The notes under the pieces: model-generated
What the model saw: the letters and a program-made list of their open reading frames with translations, nothing else
Databases searched by the model: none
Told to the model about the DNA's origin: nothing
Program-made: the position numbers and the translations under genes
Assembly: GCA_020201485.1 (NCBI GenBank)
Contig: JAIVGT010000210.1
Location: 1-19,674, forward strand
DNA length: 19,674 nt
Direction of reading: 5' to 3'
Source: Halobacteriales archaeon
Lineage (GTDB): Archaea; Thermoplasmatota; SW-10-69-26; JACQPN01; JAIVGT01
Shown: piece after piece, positions 15,200-19,674 of the stretch
How the letters are laid out: each line of letters starts with the position of its first letter
Position numbering within the stretch: the first letter of the stretch is position 1

Positions 15200-15390
15200 T
15201 TAGCTCCGTGGCCGGTGGCGCGCGTCGCTTGCAGCAAGGCCGGGACCTCGTAGAACGCGAAGTCGAAGCTGCGCCGTTCCGGGCCGCGGTGCACCTCGAG
15301 GCGCACGTCGCCCTGGCGCGACGGCTCCACGGCCTGGAGGGCGAACCCTTCCTCGACGAGCGCGAGGAGCTGCACGGCCTTGCGGTTCAT
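15200..15390 (-). CDS. Possible small protein, unknown, probably frameshifted
   Basis: An ATG at 15390 opens a frame that reads like a real protein for about 55 residues (MNRKAVQLLALVEEGFALQA, then DVRLEVHRGPERRSFDFAFY), with mostly G/C third positions. It has no stop of its own and would run through hutH in another frame. A TAA at 15200-15202 in the neighbouring frame would end it sensibly if one base were shifted between about 15205 and 15240. I do not recognise the family. It could instead be a chance ORF in the hutH upstream region, which also holds the hutH promoter at its end. Confidence 0.3.
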
Positions 15391-15717
15391 GCTCGCGCTG
15401 TGGGCAGCATGCCTTGAGCGGTTTGCGCGACAAGCCTTGCGCTCCACGCGAAGCGGTGGCCCCCGCAAGGATTGTGCAACAAAACGGAACCCGTCCCGAC
15501 CGGTGTGGTGTCGGAGGCGCGGCCCGCCTCCAAGCCCGGGAGCCTCGCACCTCCCACCACGGGCCGCGGCTCCCGCGCGGAGGCAGGGAGGCAGCACCGC
15601 TCAGCTCGGCCCCGCGCGGTCCTTCTTCTCGGTTCTCGTCACATGTTCCGGACCCCGCCGGGGCATTCCCGGAAGCCACTTGAACCCTGAAGCTCTCGTG
15701 CGGGCAGGAGGGTTGCA
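15391..15717. other. Intergenic region upstream of the winged-helix regulator
   Basis: No gene is recognised in these 327 bp. A perfect 7-bp inverted repeat (GGAGGCG / CGCCTCC with a 5-base loop, 15513-15531) is visible. GGAGG at 15706-15710 lies 8 nt before the GTG at 15718 and looks like a ribosome-binding site. ORFs that cross the region lack the codon bias of true genes here. Confidence 0.45.
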
Positions 15718-17150
15718 GTGCTGCGACGCAGCATGCTCGCGGTCCTCGCGTTGCTCGCCCTCGGTCTGCTTTCCGGGGCAGCGGCTGCGAAGGGCTCGGA
15801 GCATGGCCCCGCCGCATCCGCACCGGGCCACGCGGAGCCCGCGGCGCACGGCCGCGACGCTTTCCCGCCCCGCCCGGCGGCAGCCAGCCCCGAGCGCGCC
15901 CACCCGCACGCAGATGCTCGCAGCGGCGAAAGCGCGCAAGGCGAGCGCCCGTCACCCCCGGGATCCTCGATGGCTCCCGCGCCGCACCCTGCGCCTTCCC
16001 GCGGTCGGGATGAGGATCCTGCGCACCCGGAGACGAGGCGGGTGGCGCACGAAGCCCCGACGCGGCACGACGCGCCGAACGGGCGCTCGGCCGGCGATCG
16101 GCAGGGCGACGAGGGTCCCGAGCGCGACGGGCACGTTGGGGACGCGCGCGTCCCACCCGGCCATGACGGCCCTTCGCGCGAGGAGCGATGGGACGATGCC
16201 GACGATGCGCCGTCCTCGCCGGCCGTAGCCCAAGCGCCTCCGGAGCCGGCGCGTCGCATCGCAGCGCCCCTGGGACGACCCGACCTCCCTGGCGTGCCGC
16301 CGGTCCGGCCGGCGCTCGCGGAGCGCTTCGTGGAGCGGCCGCCGGTCATCGCCCCTGCGCCCCAGCCCCGCGCGCCCGCGCCGGAGCCCGCGCTGCGCGC
16401 CACCCTGCGCGCGACGCCCCGCGCCGCCGAGGTCGCACCGCCCCCGCCGCCGCGCGCGGAGCCGGTGCGCGAGCCGGTCGTCCCAACCGTTCCGCCCCTC
16501 CTCGGCCACGACGAACCCGCTCCCATCCTCGCCCCGCGCGTCGAAGGCGGCTCGCGCCGGTCCTCCCTGCTGCTGCGCCTGCTCGGCCTGGCCTCGGGCG
16601 TGTTCGGCTGGCGGCGCGTCGCGCGCGGGAACGCCCTCGAGCACGATGCCCGTCACCGGTTGTTGGCGCACCTGCGCGAGCGGCCGGGGCAGCACCTGCG
16701 CGGCTTGGCCCGGGGGCTCGGCCTGACCGTGCAGAACGCGAACTATCATCTGCGCCAGCTGGAGCAGGTCGGCCTGGTCGCCTCGATGCGCGTCGGCCGC
16801 CGCCGCTGCTACTACCCCGCCGAGGGAGGGAAGGCCACGCGGGAGCAGGCGCTGGCCGAGGGCGTGCTGGCCAGCGGCAACCGCGACCGCATCCTGCTCG
16901 CGGGCGCGCCGAGCCGGGCATCCACCAGAGCGCGCTGGCCCGCCGCCTCGGCCTGGCGCACGGCTCGGTGAGCTGGGCGCTGCGCCAGCTCGTGGACGAG
17001 GGCTTCCTCGAACGCCTCCCCTCGGGCAACCGGCAGTGCTACGTGGCGACGCCCCGCGGCCTGGCCGCGCTCGACCGCCACCGCCCCGCCATGCCGCCCG
17101 CGCAGGACCCCGTGGACGAGCCCGCCCCCGGCCTCGGCCCACTCTCCTAG
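15718..17150 (+). CDS. Membrane-tethered tandem winged-helix transcriptional regulator, apparent frameshift near 16910
   Basis: The first frame (15718-16971) begins at GTG with a signal-like MLRRSMLAVLALLALGLLSG segment. About 250 residues of Pro/Ala/Arg/His-rich low-complexity linker follow, then a short hydrophobic stretch (SSLLLRLLGLASGVFGW, about 281-297), then a winged helix at about 304-370 (LRGLARGLGLTVQNANYHLR as recognition region, wing with RVGRRRCYYP). After ILLAG the frame turns to nonsense, but a second frame resumes at EPGIHQSALARRLGLAHG with a second winged helix (SVSWALRQLVDEGFLERL, wing GNRQCYVATP) to the TAG at 17150. One base shift near 16910 joins them. The architecture suggests an outside sensor region with DNA-binding domains in the cytoplasm, a layout known in archaeal regulators. 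It lies between hutH and hutU, so control of histidine use is plausible but unproven. Confidence 0.7.
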
Positions 17151-18790
17151 GGCACGCGCAGCCAGTGGCGCCGCGCCGCGCGCCCCGCCTCGGCGTAGCC
17201 GGCGTCGAGGTGGCGCAGGACGCCGAGCGCCGGGTCGGCGACGAACACGCGGCGGATGCGCCGGTCCGCGCCCGCGCTGCCATCGGCGACCACGGTCATG
17301 CCGGCGTGCTGGCTCAGGCCGATGCCCACCCCGCCGCCCCCGTGCACCGCGACCATGTCCGCGCCGCAAGCCACATTCGTCAACGCATTCAGGATGGGCC
17401 AGTCCGCGACGGCGTCCGTGCCGTCCTTCATGCCCTCGGTCTCGCGGTACGGGCTGGCCACGCTGCCCGTGTCGAGATGGTCGCGCGTGATGGCGATGGG
17501 CGCTTGCAGCTTGCCCGCGCGCACCATGTCGTTCATGCGCTTCGCGAAGCGGTCGCGCTCCCCCAGGCCCAGCCAGCAGACACGGGCTGGGAGCCCCTCC
17601 CAGGGCAGGTGCTCCTCGGCGAGGTCGATCCAGTTCCGGAGGAGCTTGTCCTTGGGGAACATGCGCAGCACCTGGCGGTCGGTCGCGAGGATGTCGTCCG
17701 GCTCTCCGCCGAGGGCGAGCCAGCGGAACGGTCCGCGGCCCTCGCAGAACATCGGGCGGATGTACGCCTGCACGAAACCAGGATAGTCGAATGCATTCGA
17801 CACGCCCGCCTTCCGGGCCTGGCCGCGCAAGTTGTTGCCGTAGTCGAACGCGACGGCGCCCTTCGCCTGCATGGCGAGGATGGCCTTGCAGTGCTGGGCC
17901 ATGGCGCGCATGCTCAGCTCCGTGTACTTCGCCGGGCCGTCGCGCCGCAGGGCGAGCGCGTCCTCCAAGGGAATGGCGGGGACGTAGCCTTGCAGCGCAT
18001 CGTGGGCGCTCGTCTGGTCCGTGACGACGTCGGGCACGATGCCGCGGCGCAGCAGCTCGGGGTGCGTCTCGGCGCAGTTCCCGAGCAGGGCGATGCCCGT
18101 GCCGCGGCCCTCGCGCATCGCATCGCGCGCGAGCCGCAGCGCCTCATCGAGCGAGTCGGTCGCGTGGTCCACGAACCCCTTGCCCTGGCGCCGCGCGATG
18201 CGCGAGGGATCGACCTCGACCGCGATGCAGGCCGCGCCGGCCATCTTCGCCGCCAGGGGCTGCGCGCCGCCCATGCCGCCCAGGCCTCCGGTGAGCACGA
18301 GCTTGCCGCGCAGGGAGCCGCGGAAGTGCCGGCGCGCCGCGGCGGCGAACGTCTCGTACGTGCCCTGGATGATGCCCTGGGCCCCGATGTAGCTCCAGCA
18401 GCCCGCGGTCATCTGGCCGTACATCATCAGCCCGGCGCGCTCCAGGCCGCGGAAGTGCTCCCAGTTCGCCCAGGCCGGGACGAGGTTGCTGTTCGCGAAC
18501 AGGACGCGCGGCGCGTCCTCGTGCGTGCGGATGATGCCGACCGGCTTGCCGCTTTGGACGAGGAGCGTCTCCTCGTCACCCAAGGCCCGCAGCGCGCGCA
18601 CGATGCGGCGCAGCGCGTCCGGGCTGCGCGCCGCCTTCCCCGTGCCGCCGTAGACGATGAGCTCCTCCGGCCGTTCGGCGTTCTCGAGGTTGTTGAGGAG
18701 CAGCCGGAGGAACGCTTCCTGCCGCCAGCCCTTGCAGTGCAGGGCCGGGCCGCGCGGCGCGCGGTACGGGGCCTGCAGGCGGAGCGCCAT
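17147..18790 (-). CDS. hutU: Urocanate hydratase
   Basis: A 547-residue NAD-dependent enzyme that hydrates urocanate to 4-imidazolone-5-propionate. It begins with the conserved YRAPRGPALHCKGWRQEAFL and EELIVYGGTGKAARS, then SGKPVGIIRTHEDAPRVL and YGQMTAGCWSYIGAQGI. The NAD-binding loop is GGLGGMGGAQP near residues 166-176. The active-site cysteine lies in WEGLPARVCWLGLGERDRF at Cys405 (Cys410 in Pseudomonas putida). The C-terminal NVACGADMVAVHGGGGVGIG is intact. The length agrees with the family (about 550-560). The start at 18790 gives the usual N-terminus; an in-frame ATG at 18817 would lie on the same CATG as a start of the divergent lipoprotein. The TAG stop shares a CTAG with the regulator gene. 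Confidence 0.95.
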   Translation of the reverse strand: MALRLQAPYRAPRGPALHCKGWRQEAFLRLLLNNLENAERPEELIVYGGTGKAARSPDALRRIVRALRALGDEETLLVQSGKPVGIIRTHEDAPRVLFANSNLVPAWANWEHFRGLERAGLMMYGQMTAGCWSYIGAQGIIQGTYETFAAAARRHFRGSLRGKLVLTGGLGGMGGAQPLAAKMAGAACIAVEVDPSRIARRQGKGFVDHATDSLDEALRLARDAMREGRGTGIALLGNCAETHPELLRRGIVPDVVTDQTSAHDALQGYVPAIPLEDALALRRDGPAKYTELSMRAMAQHCKAILAMQAKGAVAFDYGNNLRGQARKAGVSNAFDYPGFVQAYIRPMFCEGRGPFRWLALGGEPDDILATDRQVLRMFPKDKLLRNWIDLAEEHLPWEGLPARVCWLGLGERDRFAKRMNDMVRAGKLQAPIAITRDHLDTGSVASPYRETEGMKDGTDAVADWPILNALTNVACGADMVAVHGGGGVGIGLSQHAGMTVVADGSAGADRRIRRVFVADPALGVLRHLDAGYAEAGRAARRHWLRVP

Positions 18791-18866
18791 GCGCGCGCAA
18801 GGTCCGCGCCGGACCATGGCCTTTGCGCTGCCCAAGGTTGAAGCGGGGGAGGGCCGTTGCCCGCGT

Positions 18867-19326
18867 GTGCGCGCCCCGCTGCTCCTCGCCCTGCTCCTGG
18901 CGGCGGGCTGCACGAGCTTCCCAGGCGACACGCGCGAGCTCGGGGCATGGGACGTGCCGAGCCTTGCGGCCGGCCAGAACGCGACCTTCCCGGCCGAGGT
19001 GCCCGCGGCCGGCTACATCGTCGTCGGCTTCCGCATCGGCCCGCAGGACGGTGTGACCCTCGGCCTTCACGCTGGCGATGACGAACGCCACGCTCCCGCC
19101 GAACGCCACGGCGCGCCTCGACGCGACGCTGCCGCGTCCCTTCGCGAGCATCCTCGGTCTCGCGCGGGGCGAAGGAGCGGCCAACACGACGCTCGCGCTC
19201 GAAGGCCCTGGGTTCCGCGGCGCCGCGAACGCGACGTCGCCCGCGGCGGGTGCTTGGAGCCTGGTCGCACGGTCGACCTCGGCTGCCCCTGCGAACGTGA
19301 CGCTCGCCATCCGCGTGCGCGGATAG
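18867..19326 (+). CDS. Small lipoprotein, apparent frameshift near 19062
   Basis: From GTG 18867 the frame gives MRAPLLLALLLAAGCTSFPG, a lipoprotein signal with lipobox AAGC (Cys15), then a Gly/Ala-rich beta-like stretch ending at DGVTLG. Beyond about 19062 this frame becomes Arg/His-rich nonsense, while another frame continues smoothly as FTLAMTNATLPPNATARLDA, through LEGPGFRGAANAT, to NVTLAIRVRG and TAG at 19324-19326. The second half has many N-A-T sequons, typical of exported archaeal proteins. One base shift joins the parts into about 150 residues. The function is unknown. The frame is also open from an ATG at 18816, but that would put a long charged stretch before the signal and leave only 25 bp to the hutU start. 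Confidence 0.6.
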
Positions 19327-19674
19327 CTGCCACATGCCATCGTCATGGGCGGAACGTGTCTGCGTGCCCCTTGTAACGTGTTGGGCGGACGGCCCAAGTT
19401 CGCGCCTGACGCCCGCATGCAATTGATGGTCGATTCCCGACGCCGGTGGCCACTTCTGATGAAAAGCGAAGGCGAGCGAAAGCCTCGGTGCGCGGTACGC
19501 GTCCAGCTTGTCTCGTCGCGCAGGGGGGCGAGGCAACCCCGAGCAACGTCCGAGCAAGTGGATGTCAAGCGTGTCGCGTACACGCTTGCCGCCGCTAGCG
19601 TCCTCCCGCGTTCGCCCAGGACCGCCCTCCCGGAGCCTCGCTCTCACGCCTCACCCCGGCACGCGCGCGAGATG
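19327..19674. other. Right-end region without recognised gene
   Basis: A frame is open from ATG 19345 to the window edge, but its third codon positions lack the G/C bias of every accepted gene here and the product looks like nothing known. A perfect hairpin is present at 19566-19588. The last three bases are ATG and could begin a gene outside the window. I see no tRNA or other RNA gene. Confidence 0.45.
19566..19588. repeat. Perfect 9-bp inverted repeat with 5-base loop
   Basis: CAAGCGTGT (19566-19574) and ACACGCTTG (19580-19588) are exact inverted repeats around CGCGT. No T-run follows on either strand, so a terminator is not obvious; an operator or an RNA hairpin is equally possible. Confidence 0.4.

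Noticed and set aside
19420..19460. T-loop-like GGTCGATTCC suggesting a tRNA
   Set aside because: No matching acceptor stem, anticodon arm or D arm can be folded around it.
19457..19500. TGATGA as a C box of a C/D guide RNA
   Set aside because: No CTGA D box follows at a suitable distance.
19345..19674. Open frame of 110 codons running off the right edge
   Set aside because: Third codon positions show no G/C bias, unlike all accepted genes, and the product has no recognisable feature. Long open frames are common by chance at this GC content.
1..19674. CRISPR arrays, insertion sequences, integrases or attachment sites
   Set aside because: No spaced direct repeats, transposase-like proteins or terminal inverted repeats were found.

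Overview
The window is a gene-dense, very GC-rich stretch of an archaeal chromosome. The archaeal markers are ribosomal protein eS17, deoxyhypusine synthase, archaeal-type RibL (FAD synthase) and RibC (riboflavin synthase), TATA-like boxes about 25-38 nt upstream of start codons with almost no leader, and a surface protein with a PGF-CTERM-like tail. A histidine-degradation pathway that runs through glutamate formimidoyltransferase and formimidoyl-folate cyclodeaminase, together with high GC and non-acidic proteins, fits a GC-rich Thermoplasmatota lineage better than a haloarchaeon. That placement is inference.

Layout. 1-261 (-): start of an NAD-dependent epimerase that leaves the window. 361-573 (+): eS17. 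641-3330 (+): flavin block ribB-ribL-[AT-richer secreted ORF]-ribC-ribH, covering DHBP synthesis, FAD synthesis, riboflavin synthesis and lumazine synthesis. 3369-5041 (+): two decayed genes, a PrcB-like lipoprotein with three apparent frameshifts and an RNase H-like exonuclease remnant ended by an in-frame TAG. 5144-7251 (+): class I/II aminotransferase overlapping deoxyhypusine synthase. 7277-9780: a divergent pair of surface proteins, a PKD lipoprotein (-) and a secreted C-terminally anchored protein (+). 9777-18790: histidine utilisation scattered over both strands: cyclodeaminase and ftcD (-), hutI (+), truncated EamA transporter (-), hutH (-), a membrane-tethered tandem winged-helix regulator (+, frameshifted), hutU (-). 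18867-19326 (+): frameshifted lipoprotein. 19327-19674: nothing recognised.

How the genes work together. HutH, HutU, HutI and FtcD/cyclodeaminase form a complete route histidine -> urocanate -> imidazolonepropionate -> formiminoglutamate -> glutamate + methenyl-tetrahydrofolate + ammonia, so the organism should carry folate-type C1 carriers. The rib genes supply all late steps of riboflavin synthesis plus FAD formation. The most notable patterns are: frame lesions found only in accessory (secreted, membrane, regulatory) genes while a dozen enzyme and ribosomal genes are intact; three convergent gene pairs that each end on one shared CTAG; and a candidate membrane-bound regulator lying between hutH and hutU.
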